Origin: Centropus unirufus
Taxonomy: Eukaryota > Chordata > Aves > Cuculiformes > Centropidae
Length of the DNA: 64,000 nt
Direction: 5' to 3'
Assembly (NCBI GenBank): GCA_013397695.1
Contig: VYZI01000035.1
Coordinates: 2,261,805 to 2,325,804, forward strand
Of the stretch, positions 35,851-49,176 are shown piece after piece. The first letter of the stretch is position 1; each line of letters starts with the position of its first letter. The translations under genes and the position numbers were made by a program. The notes beneath the pieces are model-generated. The model was not told the origin of the DNA. It worked only from the letters and a program-made list of their open reading frames with translations, and made no database searches.

Positions 35851-38800
35851 AGCTTCTGCAGCAAGCAAAAAGCCAATTTTGCCCATTTTCCTATTATTGA
35901 CTTTCAGCAATAAGTAAACTTTTTTCTCACTTAGAGGTTGCTCCCCTCCATTTCTGTTATACTACAGTAAACTGGCCAAGCTCTCAGCAAGAGTACAGAA
36001 ATACAAAGAAAAATTTTTTTTCAGGATTTCTGGTGACTCCACAGATAAAATAATCAATGATACCAGCTGGTATGGGTTGTAGTGTACAAAATCAGAGATA
36101 CACTTATTTAAATGATGGTCAAAAATACCTGGAAAATGTTTTGGGTTTTTTTTTTATGGAGTAATGGTCTTAATGCACAGAAAATACTAGCACAAGTCAG
36201 GGAACAATTATTTTCCGAACAGCACGTGACTCAGCTTTAAAAGAATAAGACATTTCCTTCACGCTACTATCAGTGATCTACAAAAAAAGCACAGTGGCTG
36301 GGCAGGGATGGGGGAGAGAGGTTTACAGATAAAGTAATAATAGAATCACTAAAAAGCACAATGGTTCTTCCGTGATGAAAAACCTGGTTAAGTCAAGAGG
36401 CTGCTCAAGCAGCAAAGCCATCCTCCTGTCTTACCAATACAGTCTGCTAGGTTACTGCTGACATCCTAACTAACATGGTGTGGTAGCAGTAAATATAAAC
36501 ATGTATTTTCTCGTTTTTGTAAGCTCAAACTTGTGGGAAATCCATTCCGCAACAGAAGAGTTGCACTGAAAATATATGCTGACAGCTAATTGAAAATAGT
36601 TATGGCTATAACACAAAACGACAGCTAATCAACAGAATTTAACATAGAAGGCTTTAACTTAGTCAATTCTACTCTGTCTAAAACTTTGGAAAGGAAAATG
36701 TTATGTACCAGCTAAGCTTTCTTCTCTGGGTGATACTCAAAACTCCTCAAAATGACAGGATCCCGCTCCATTTGAAAAGCTCTGAGTGCCAGACATGGGA
36801 GCTGAAGTGTGAGTCAAACCTCTCTCTTTGGAGGCATGTAAATTAATTTAGCTGTCCTCATACCAGTGATGTGATGGTTTTCCCAACTGCAAATCCACAC
36901 CCCGGCTGACCCCTCTTTGCTGCTCCATCAGCCCAATCCCATGCTGGGCTTTTCTGGTTCCAGGGTAGAAGACAGGGTAAAAGCTGAAGAAATAGTCTCT
37001 GCCCCTACAGAAAGAAGCCACTACAACACATTAAAACAAAACAACAAACCTCTGCCAGTTCAAAATTGTTCCCAGACAAAAATGGGGAGGACCAGAGAGG
37101 TTGGTCACTATATTGCTCTGCAAGTACCTTTTCCATCAGGACACTATCACAGCAGCACTTTGGGGCCCCTCTAAGAAATGCAATTTTGATTCAAACGTTA
37201 CCACAATTCTCAGTAAAATCCTTAAACAGCTGGAAATTACAGTGAAAAGAACCAGGGAGGGGAGGGAGGCAGGGAAATTTTTAGGACGAAGCTACAAAAG
37301 CTAATTCACAGCTGTTATCTCTGGAAATGTCTAAAGACAGATATGCAAGGCACAGGAGAGCTTGCCAGGAGAGAAGATGTAATTCAGGACCAGTGAGGTC
37401 CTTTTGTTTGGAAACCTGCAGCTAGCACGGTGGAGGAAAAACAGCTAAGAAAGGCAATATAGATGAATGACAATGTGAATATATGCTTGTAAAGGCATGG
37501 CCTCAAAAACCTAACAGGAGGTGAATGGCTAAAACTCAGCGTCAGCCTAGCAGATCTCAGGGCGGGGGAAAAAAATAATTCTGCCTTTAGACAGTCACTC
37601 CTCCTATGAATTGGACTGTGACACTGAAATGAAGAAGGATTAGCTCTCTAATTTTTTCAGAATTTGAATGCAACTGTGAGGACCACCCTCCTGAATTAAA
37701 AGTACAATACAGAGTCTCATTAACAAGAGCTCATGACTTCTAAGATAATGATTAACTCAGCTGGAGAGAGTAGCTAGTAGGGATTTTACTTTAACAAGTA
37801 TAACAAGACAATCAGCAGGTGTTTAATGTGAGTTATCAAGCCATGAGAAGAACGAGAATCTTCTTCGATAGCATTCCTTGGCAAGAGGAAGTACTCTCCT
37901 CACCCAATTTTTAAGTTAAGAGGAACTGCTGTATTCCTGTCATTAGCATTGCAAACCTCTGAAGATGTCATATTTGCTTGTTTATTTTTGCTCATGTGAT
38001 ACTGCTTAATCTAAAAATAGTGAGCTGAGGCGCCTGTGTCTCATCTGAGGAGTGTGCATAATGAGGGTTTCAGGTAAAAATCTCTCCCTTCCCCCAACTC
38101 GAAATCCCAATTTTGCTGCAGAAAACTTTAGAAAAAAGAATCTAGTTGAGTTACTGGAGAAAGAAAAATGATCAAAGGAAGACTGAGATCTGAGGCATAC
38201 CCCTGCTGTTAGCAACTAATGGGTTTGTTTCTTCTGCCAATGCACAAACTAGCTGCATTACCTATTGTGAGAGTCTCTGGAATTCAGCCCAAGCAAGAGA
38301 AATAAAAGATTATAAAGGAGAGCTCATTCAGGGATGAATGGAACTTTAAAGTCAAATACACTGAATTGGTATCTCTGCTTACTTCAGAGAGAGACTAAAG
38401 TCATGGCTAAATTCTTACAAGGGAATATTTTTCTGAAATGCATTATATTATTGAACTACATGTTGGATTATTGCTACAAAGTGGAGGCAGCATAGCTCAA
38501 AGATAGACAGCAGACAAAAAAGAAGTACAGTTTTTTTACCCCCAGTTCAACACATATACTGAGCTAGCTGTAGTAAACTACACACCTTCTCTTTCTAATT
38601 CTTTATTTGGCAGCTGTGGAAAAAACATGGGCAGCTGCTTATTTCACTTATACTAATAGGATGTAGCGCTGTCCCACAAGACAAATTACTTAAACACTTC
38701 TTGTAGGAAAGAGTGCCAATTGTAACAATATGCTCCATTTTGATTTCTTTTACAATGTGTTAATGTGGGAACTCTTGTTTTCAATCATAAAAAATTAATA

Positions 38801-39003
38801 TATTCACTCTGGCCAGCTAATAGAAATAAATAATTTAGATTACACTTTAAATACAGATTATTACTGACATAAACACTCTAGGTGGCTGATTAGTCAATGG
38901 CTTCCAGCCACATTCATCTTAGAAAACGATGGATAATGGTCTGTTATATCATTTGAGAATTAATGATGAAATCAGGTAATTTCAACACTATTGCCAAAAG
39001 ACA

Positions 39004-39021
39004 GGAAGGAAGGAAGGAAGG
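39004..39021. repeat. (GGAA)n microsatellite
   Basis: About four GGAA units. Such tracts can bind ETS-family factors when long; this one is short. Confidence 0.85.
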
Positions 39022-39214
39022 CAGTTTTTTCATTTGGGGTTAAATGCTCCCTGCAGTATATACAAACCTGAATATTAGATGAGCCTACTGAAGGAAGACT
39101 TAGAGGTTTTGAAATTTAACTTTTGTCATTCTCACAGTACTGAGACCAGAAGATGGTAACAAAATGACCTAGCAGAATGAAATATCAGAATGGGTGACTT
39201 ACTGGACGTTCTCG

Positions 39215-39259
39215 AACAACAACTACTACTACTCCTGCTGCTGCTGCTTTTACTACTAC
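39215..39259. repeat. Compound trinucleotide tract (AAC/ACT/CTG/ACT)
   Basis: About three AAC units, four ACT units, four CTG units (39235-39246) and further ACT-like units run in succession. This is intronic low-complexity sequence. Confidence 0.85.
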
Positions 39260-42200
39260 ATTTATTCCATATCATACCTCATCCTACAAGCTTTTTAAAA
39301 ATTGAAACGGTAAACAAGGATCACAAATTCCAAAAAGAAACTTAACACTTGTATTTTAGCACAAGTACCGTTATAATGAGGGAACTGCATAGCTCTTGAC
39401 AGTGACTCTATAAAAGGAAAATAGTAATTTTCCATGGGCATTGCTTTTAAAGTTCATTACAGTTTGGAGATTCTGGAAACCTTTGTGCATCAGGCTCTAC
39501 TTATAATGTTCTTGAAGGATTATATGCCAAGAAAAGTGGAAAACCAATCATTACTCCATTAAATTCCCAGGACAATGGAACAGCTTTTCCTTCATGAAAA
39601 GAAATTCCTTTAAACAATCTGAGAAAGTATCTTCCTCTTCTTGTCACTAAGTAAAAGGAAAACTTGGTCCTCAGGAGTACCAAGCTCATATATTTTTGCT
39701 TTTGAGAAACTGTAGATATAACTTTGCTCAGAAGTGAATCTAAGCTGATCACTTTCCCAAAGTCAAAATGTGCCTCTTGTTTGCATTGCTGAAATGAAAT
39801 AAAAAAAATTAGATCTTCACACTTACTACAACAATAGTGTGTAATCATGTATTTTCCAGCAAAAGTCATCTGATAAGAGAGAGCTTTGCTCAGCCAGAAC
39901 TTTTCCTGACCTTCTAGGTGATAACGCTACCAGTAGAAGCGTTACTTGAAAACTCTGCACGTATCATATCCCACATTAAGCAAAGTGCGTAACTAGAGGA
40001 TTGGGAAATACAAGATGATCATAGTAGGAACATCAACCTCTGTCTCCAAACAAAAACAGTAATGGTCTTTTGAGTACATCAAGAACTTCCTTTCTTTGTT
40101 CATAAGGCTACCACGATGAATCTCACTACCCCAGCATACAATGAAGAAAAATTTGGAAAGCAGAAGAATACAGTCCAAATTGCCCTCTGATAATATCTGG
40201 ACATTTACCCACCTTTAGACTGACACCTTTCAAACAAGATAAAAGCTGTTCTACAATTGCTTAAAAATAATTTTTTAGGCCATTGGAAAGTCTTTTGGAA
40301 AAACCTGTTAAGAACCCCAAGTATAACTACCCTGATAGCCTCTAAATGAGAATGTGTATTGATCTTCACAGTGAACTTGAAGACGGTATTTAGCTCCTGC
40401 TGATAGCGAAGACTGCAATCAAAGAGTTTTGTGAACAGAAAATGAGGACTAGTAAAATTCAAGAACATTTCACTTCAAACAGTTTTAAATAACATAAAGC
40501 TTGCAAATTGAGATATTTCGGCAGTTTAATGTTAGTGACAATCTCTGTGTCAATTGCAATTCCACTCATACCTGAATATCTACTTCAGCTACTTGTGGAT
40601 TTTGCTTTTCTTGTGATAAGGAACACCTCTGATCAAATATTGCTAAGTTCCCTTCTATGAGATCTACCTCTACAGATAATGCCCTTCTCTGAAAAATCTT
40701 ATGTCAGCACTCAGGAAATATGGCAGCTATCAGTTTTTGCGCTTCAAAAGGGGTGTGCATCAACTTCTCATTTCACTGCACTGCCCTTTTCTAAAATATT
40801 CAATTACCCATCATTTTCTATGTGCAAAAGTCACTTGATTCCCATCTTTATCATAACCAAAGGAATCAAAACCTTCTTCAAAGACTCCTCAAAATTATGA
40901 GGATTGTTACATGTTCTCAGTCTTCACTTTTTTATACTAGACTAGTCCGTAAACAGAATTGTGTACTAGTGAGAAAATCATTCTGGCTGTTAATAAAGAC
41001 ATAAGATTTTATTCATGTTTCCAAGGCTTTTTTCCTAATATTAATAATTTATTTTATATTTTACTATCAGCATAAAGGCTATGTTCAAAAATATATGCTG
41101 ATATTTTGCCAAAATTTAATCAAGATATAGTACGAGTCACTGTGGAGTTAATTAATCAAGCAGCAAAATTATATATACTTTATATCCATGCTTGGGTGTG
41201 CAGCTGTATCAGTCCCCAGATATTCAAACTGATGGGAAATTAAGGTACAGCAACTCTTTTAGCAGAAACTCTCAAATTTAGCGCAGATGATTTCCTGTGC
41301 GAGGCATTAGCACTTCACATATTTTACAGTAAGTCAGCAGCGCTGCCTCATGTTAATCTGGTACCTCGTGTTGAATTTAGGGTAAGAAAAGACACACTAA
41401 GAAGCAGCTCATTCTGCATCCCCTTAGAAATGTTGTGGCGTGCGCTTTCTGTTACAACAGAGTAATAACTTCAACTAAAACTTTCAGTTTTCCAAAGGAA
41501 AATTGTGTTTTTTCTCTGGCATTACAATATTAAAACTTTCTTCTCAATTTTTGTCATGTCAACAGCCAGTGTCTTCTGATGTTGATGACACAGATGAGAC
41601 ACTGTGATGGTCAGTCTGGAAACATATTGTTAATTCTTAGTAGGTAAGGTATTCACTTGGTTACTAATAAGACTAAAGAGAGACTGCAATTCCTTAAAGT
41701 AATTTACTTTATAGGTACAATTTATCTAAATTCTACCCTGCTGTATAAAGCAGAACCAAGTATTTTCAAAAAAAGAAGATAACAAGATAACACTTTTTTT
41801 TTTAATTGCTGTAACAAGAAGCACTTGGTTGCTCTAACACAGGATGACACCAACTTGTCTCTGGCAGAAAGGCAGATTAAGATGCATCCAGCACCATCTC
41901 CACCTCCCCCTCCAGCCATTTGTTCTTCACCTGTCATCAGTTTGCAGGGTCCTTCAGCCATCAATAAACTGTGCATCTGTGCTACAAACAGGGCTACTGA
42001 AATAATTAGGGTTTCAAATGAACTGCTGAAGAAAACCCCAAATCCCCCCACGGGCAGATGGTAGCTGAGTGAGATGGTGAGAGCAAAACGAGGACAAGAA
42101 CGGCAGGTTCCCCAAGTCAAAGGAGGGGGGTATTTCTTAAGATGCTTTGGCCACTGTATCTGGTATTGTGGAACTACAATTTTGGAGGTGAACTCTGCAA

Positions 42201-43114
42201 ATCAGATATTGTCTTTGCCTCTCCTTCAAAAAAAAAAACAACCAAACCTCAAAATCACTACCATAAAATTCATCCCTTATTGATAAGCCTTTGATCAATA
42301 CCAGTGTAAGCAAAGCCAGAACCATTGACCTCAAGGCAAAGGACTTTGTGTCCTAACAATAATTGCTGAAAACACCCAATTTCCATCTTACACTCTTTTT
42401 TTTCATAATATGCGAGAAATAATGTGTGCCTTCCATCCACACATGCATGTAAAACAGTTCGGCGAGTTTTATAGTTGATAGTCTGAAGAATAGTGTCTCA
42501 TATTTAAATGCAATTTAGTGTTCTCAGGGTAAAAACCATGAAGCTTCTACAGTTCTATGTTCAAAATAAAGCTCACCATTTAAAATCCTGATTAATAAAA
42601 ATGGATTTCTTAGCTAGGTAGAAAGCATATAAAATCACATCTTTAAGGGGTACAAACTGTTCAGAATTTTTCATCTTGTAGAAATATTCTCAAAAGGCAA
42701 AAAAGGGACATTTTACGACTCAGGAGTTTGGCTCTAGTGAACTCTCACTCTGGAATATTGCTGTGTGTTCATCAGTATAAAAGAAAAAAATGAAAACATG
42801 TTCTTTTTGTGATATTAAAGTTTTTGAAAGACGTTTCTTTGGCTAGCAGTGAGGTGCAAAGTAAAATTTTAAACAACTTAGTGGACAATATCATAGCAAT
42901 TACTCATGCATGTAGGAACAAAGTAATTTTTGTAGTTAGGTGAGGATTATACCCTAAAATATCATACAGTATGAAAAATACTCAGAAAATCAGTATGAAA
43001 AATACGTAAAATAAAGAAGCATGAATAAGGAATCTGGTTTTGGGGGCTCTTTCCAAGGCAGCTTTTTATAATGACATTATCATCCTGGATTTATTTTTTT
43101 TTTCAGACTGGGTT

Positions 43115-43141
43115 AAATTAAATCAAATCAAATCAAATCAA
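43115..43141. repeat. (AATCA)n pentanucleotide repeat
   Basis: Four perfect AATCA units (43121-43140) are flanked by a diverged unit on the left. Intronic. Confidence 0.88.
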
Positions 43142-44484
43142 TAATTGCTTTGATTTTAGCAATAAAAAAATCTTTTTGACTTCTTGATGCCTACTTCACA
43201 ACTTTCTGTAACAAATTAATTTTAGACAGATAATAAGCATTAATTGGGCCACATTTAATCACAATTTCATCTAATAGGCAACACAGACAAGCCTTATTAT
43301 CTCAATCTCCACTTGTCTTTGATTCCAAGTGTCCTATAAATAACTGCTCTCCTCTTTACATTGACATGGGGTCGATTTTACAAGCTGGTTGATAATCATG
43401 ATGATAACATATGTAGGGATAAAAAAGCATATTCTGATTCTGAAGCAAAACTCATATTCTTGGACAAACTTTTTACTTTTTCCAAATTCAGTTTTTAGCT
43501 CTGAAAACTCAGTCTGGAAACTGGGCTTGGGTATTATGTCCGCTACAAAAGACGTGAATCTGAAATTCAGATAACTGTTCTGGTGATAAAGGATGAGAGC
43601 CATCAGCCCCTTCTCTGATGGCTGCATTAATCCTCCGTGTTTCATCCCACATAGTAAAAGCTTGCTTTTTCTTGTCACTAGAAAGGACTGACAGAGCTAA
43701 TTGTACATTTAGGGACAAGTTCATTGTAACTTTGATTTTCACATAGCCAGTATAGTTCTCTTTTCAGCTCTGTTGAAGCTCTACAAACCTCCACAAACAC
43801 CTGAATAGCTTTAGCATCCCCAGCCACATCACAGACAGTGGGGTACACACATGCAGCACAGCTAAAAACACACAGGGGAAGCCTAAGGACAAGTGTTTCC
43901 CTGCTGAACAGAGCTCATTGTTTGAGTGGCCAAAGAATTACAGATCTCTTCTTGGTACAGAGGGACCTGGCCAGCTGTGAAATGCTCTCACTTGGAAAAA
44001 TAATGGAGATTTTCCCATTTTCCCATTGACTTTGTTGAGAACAGGGTTGCACCTAGAGCTCAACAACCTCATTTCACGTTTTTTTTGGTTTTTTTTTTGC
44101 TTGTTTCTCATTCAGCTTTTGCCCACTCCTGGCCTTCAGCTACATAAAAACTACCGGAAAGCTCTAAGACTTTGACCTGAAGTGAAGGGTAGAGAAGATA
44201 CATACGTCTGTGGCACCACCACCCCTGCATGCATTATAACTGACTGGGAAGAATATTATTTTAACACCCAGACAAATTAGATGGTTTTATTTACTTTAAA
44301 AGAACCAGTAATTTTTTTTTTCCTGTTGTTTCTATCACACACATATAGCCAGTGTTCCTGTGAACTGTGATGTTTTGGAATGCGTCAAGGAGCAAGGAGC
44401 AAGGTCATTTGGGGATAATGATACAACCTGGCCCAAAAAGTTAATTTCCCTGAGTAACACTCAGAATGCATTACAAATGTTCAG

Positions 44485-44532
44485 GTTATTAATATTAATT
44501 AATCAATTAATACTATTATAATTAATTAATTA
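44485..44532. repeat. TAAT/ATTA-rich low-complexity cluster
   Basis: About 48 bp made almost wholly of overlapping ATTA/TAAT units, with partial self-complementarity around AATTAATCAATTAAT. It may be simple AT repeat or a homeodomain-type binding cluster; sequence alone cannot decide. Confidence 0.6.
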
Positions 44533-47500
44533 CAAAGTGCCTGGAGTCTTGGAAAGGGATCTTTACGTGTCTGAATAATAAGAAGATGACATTCTACTCC
44601 TGCAGTGCAAGAGGAATTATAAATGACTGCAACTTTTGAAATACTCTTAGCATTTTGATTCTTCTACAGAATTAGTCTTTAACATGCATTTGGTTTTTGC
44701 AGCCACCGGATGGCATCCATTGCTGTGCAAAGGGTCAGTGAAAGGTAAGTAGAGCCTAGGAAGCATACTTTTTATCTGGGGAAATGAAGTATTTAATAAA
44801 AAGAGATTAATATAAATTTATTGATTCCTACTGATGACAAACATTTATTCAAGACTGTAGTTTTAAAATGGAACCACTGACAGCCTTTAAGGTTCATGTT
44901 CTTAATATATAGATACCAACACTCTCAACAGATCGTTATCTTGCCTGATTTCAGTAAGCTGGAACCTTCAAAAATTACAGAACAGCAATTGCAACTTGGG
45001 ATGCCAGCAACAGCCCAAAGCACTTCAGTTTCACTTCCATGTTTTATGGAGACACAGTAAATTTTGAATGGATTTATATAGCCTCATAATTTCCTCTTTA
45101 TTTTCCCATTAGGGCGGTATATGGAGTAGGTGTTGACACATGGCATACCAATGGGAGGACAGTTGGACTTTACGTGTGGCCAAGGTGATCAGTATTTGGA
45201 TTGCAAATGTCAAAGAGTGTGGTTGAAAAGCAAGGTGTAGCAATCCACAGATAATTTCCCAAGTTGTGAAATGAAAGTTAAAAAGCGTGACAATCAGCTA
45301 CAAGTAGTCACAATTGAAGTCAGAGGCAAACAGCATCCAATTGACTTCAGTAAAGACACCACTGGTAAAACAATTGGATTTAGGGTGATCAGAAAGAATG
45401 CTGGAGAGACAACCCAGTAATGCCATTAACCTCTGTCAGATTGCCCTGCCGATAATGTGATGTGGGACAATAGAACACTGCATGAAACAACAGGACAAAT
45501 TTGGTAACGCAAGACTGATATATGGGAGAAGAAGGAGAATTTTCTTGGATTCATTTTATGGGCCTGCAATTAGGTCTCACTAGGTGAAGGGAGAGAAAGG
45601 GGGAAGCAGAAGGTGTCAATCTAATGGGATGCTTTGTTGCTTTGTAGCAAAAGAAATTGATAAAGGACAGTTTAGAAGCTGCTCTTTTTTGAGATTGTCT
45701 CAGGACGTGTTAAAAGGGTTGGATACTTTGTTGAAAATAGCTGTAAGAAATCTCTTGATCTATGGGAGCTCTTGTGCAACACAAGTGCATCCTGTCAGGA
45801 TCAGTACAAGAGGTGTGATCCCTTGGCATAGGGAGATCGGATATGTCAGCACAATGTGCTAATCCTGAGGGTTAGATGCTGGCGTCAGGACCAGAGATTG
45901 TTCACAATGTGGAGCCCTGGCCAACACCATCTATAGATGCTGCCACTGCTTCCTTTGAGAAATTATATGCAAAATATAAACACTTTTTTTTTTTCTGAAA
46001 GTGCGTCCAGTTTTAGAAATGGGGATACTAAGATTAGGTCTAACCCATGGATTGATATCCATGATCTGATAAAATATCTAAAAATCTTACTCATGGGCCC
46101 AGTCAGGTAAAGGCAGTTTGACAGTCAAGTGAAGTTTAAGATGCAATTCCTGTTTTGCTATACAAGTCTGGTAAAAGGTGCATTCAATGTTAGAAAATAG
46201 AGCATCAAGGTGTAATTCTTTTCAGCTTCTACTGTTTAGACACTCAAGGGCTCATGGATCCCAGAGAAACCAGGGTGCAGTATCACGTTAGGATGTTCGA
46301 AGGAAGCTCTCAGTCCATGTTACAGAGTGCATAGAGGGGATACCAAATTAGCCCTGTAAGAACTGTACGATGTACTGAAAACACAGCCAGCAGCTCTTCA
46401 TAATTCGCTCTGTCAAGAAGCAGGATAAATGACAGCCTCATGCTGATCACTTTGCTCCAGCAGTAAGCATTTCTTTTGGGAGCTTAGCAGCTTGCTGGAA
46501 ACTGGGCATCCCATCACCAAAAGGATCCATCACGACATCCTCCCAGTGCTGCAGAAAAACAAAATCTTGTCTACGCTTGAGACTTCTTTTTATTAAAAAA
46601 GCCACAGCTTTCAACTGATACTTTCACACTGAGAGATGGATATTATAAGGACTAAATGCCTGAAGAGGAGGCATATAAAGCAAATACTATTTTATTTTTT
46701 TAAATGCTGTTCCCTGGTTTATGTCTTACAGTTAAAACTGCAGAGAGGCAGTATCTAGTGGTTTGCAACAAAAAAACAGTGGAATATCCTTAACTGTAGA
46801 TACACTTCGCAAATGCCAATACAAAAAAATACAAAAGATGAGCTTAAGTATTCGATTTAATCCCAGAAACACACGGCCAAAGTTACAGAGATTTTGTGTA
46901 GCTCCCTTTGAATAACAAGGTTTTCATGAGATGGATAAGGACTACATGTAAGTAAACTTCAAGTGTCAGTTAATATTTTTATTCCTTCTGCTATACATTA
47001 TGGTCTTTTGAGACCAAGCCAATGCACTTATTTCTTAGCTTTCTGCATCAACCGAGGGCACGCTGTGTTGGCATACTCTGATGTATCACATAATAATGCA
47101 TAATCTCTACCTAGCTAGAATATGTAGTCTAAACCTTAAAACTTTCTAGAAATTTTTGGAGTGTTTTTCATACTGTGGTATTCTTTTTTAAGTGTGGCAA
47201 TATAAAACCACATTTAAATTCTCCATGTTGTTTCAGTGAAGTTTTACAAATAGCTGATTTCTCTTGAAGGTTAAGAATATATTTTTATTTATACAATACC
47301 TTAAAAGTTATCTGGAAAGAAAGTGGAAGGAAATAAGATACACAGGGAATATTTGTGGCTATGACATAAAGTATTAAGCTATTTGTTGGTATCTTGATCA
47401 AAGATAGCATGCTGGTCATCAGAAAAGTTGAAGTCATAAAGTGATGGACTGCTATTAGTAACTTTTTTTTTTTTCCCCAGGAAATGTGAGGAAAAAAAAC

Positions 47501-49152
47501 CTTATTTTGATTCCGATACTTTTGCTCTCAATTACTCATGTTAATCTTTACATTTGAATATTTCAACACTTCTTGCCAAAGAAAGGATTAGTTTTTGCCA
47601 AAACATAAAGTGTACTCTAGAACTGCTATGATAACATTTTCAATGTCTCTGTATCATGAGAGATTAGCAAACAGCAATATTACATTTCAGAATGAAGAGA
47701 TTAATCTGTTTCCTGACAACTGATATTTGTTAGACTAGGGAAAGAAAATTACTGCTTTTGAGGCCAAATTTCATAGCACTTGATGCTTTAGGGACTTTGT
47801 ACTTTTCTGTTTAAATCATATCTTCCTAAAAAGCAAAAGACTTATTTGGTCTCCGATGATTATCAACCTGTAGTCAGATAAGATAAGTATTAGTATTATT
47901 ATATTCCATGATAATATACTTAGGGAGAAAAAGGGTGCCAAATATGCTTATTAAACTGATTCTCAACCCGATTACAGGTTTTCTTATCTCTAGGTGTTTA
48001 GAAATACTTTAATTTGTGTCATATTACAAATAATGTTGAATACTCCAGTCTTATTTCAGCAGAATTCACATAATGAGGCACTTTTGCCATAATGAATTAT
48101 TTTTAAAATTGAAAAAAAACCCACCTGACTTTTTCAGACTACCATATATTTGCATGGCATTTTCCTACCCTTTCCTATAAGTCTTTCTTTTCTCAATATA
48201 AGTATTGAAGGATTATGTGGTGGAGGGACAGGGTGGCAATCTGAGAATATGAAAGTACAGATAAAGAGGGAAAATACTTAATGTTGAAAGGCATTACAGG
48301 CTATTGAGAAGAATGTAAAGCGTGTCATAGGACTCAAAGAAAATATTGTGTATTCAAGGTATACTAGGAAGAGTATCTCACCAAGGGCATGGAGTGATGG
48401 GGGCAGTTTTGAGGGATGAAGAGTTTTCAGTGCATCACCAGTACTGGAAACTATGAGACCATGGAAAATAAGAACATTAACAAACTGGACACATGAAAAA
48501 AATACGCAAAGAAAATTCAGAGGATGAAGCAATGACAAAACCTGGATGATGTGACTCTAGATTAGAGTTGTGGAAAAGATAGCAGTCTAACAGAACTTGA
48601 AAAAGGAAAGAGTTGTTCCAGTTTTTCCAGTTGTGAAAGGCTTATATAGAGAAACTTATATGGCTGCTTAAGCTGTGGGTGTCCTGGGAACTATCTCCAT
48701 TGAGAGTCCATGGACATTGCAAAAACCTGTGATAAAACAATGTGTCTCAAACCAAGCTGAAGTTCACTCACGCCAAATGAACTGGAGGTATCATTATGCG
48801 ATCCCTATACAATGCATTGCAGGGTGGATGGATTTGGTGCATATAAATGGTGGCAGCAAGTGAGGTTCCTGTGAAAGTATCTGAGAATTAACTTTTTTTA
48901 GAGATAAGAAGCATGAATTCGGAACAGCTGAATACAAATCACCAGGGAGAAAGGACAAATGGATAAAAAAAACTTCTTCAACAGCATCTTTCTAAATGAT
49001 GGACTAATAAAAGGCAAACTAGGAGTTCCTGTGCCTAGAAATGATGTTTTAGTGCAGATGCAACATATTCCTAACTGAGGAAGAAGACACTCCCCTGCTT
49101 TAAATACAATGGTGTGTAGCCACGAAGGCAGGAAACAGAGATCTCCATAAAA

Positions 49153-49176
49153 TGTGTGTGTGTGCGTGTGCGTGTG
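49153..49176. repeat. (TG)n dinucleotide repeat with CG interruptions
   Basis: A TG run broken by two TG-to-CG changes (TGTGCGTGTGCGTGTG). Alternating purine-pyrimidine, potentially polymorphic. Confidence 0.9.

Noticed and set aside
41722..42120. 132-residue open frame on the minus strand
   Set aside because: No recognisable protein features. Its plus-strand shadow includes a proline-rich low-complexity stretch; nothing supports coding.
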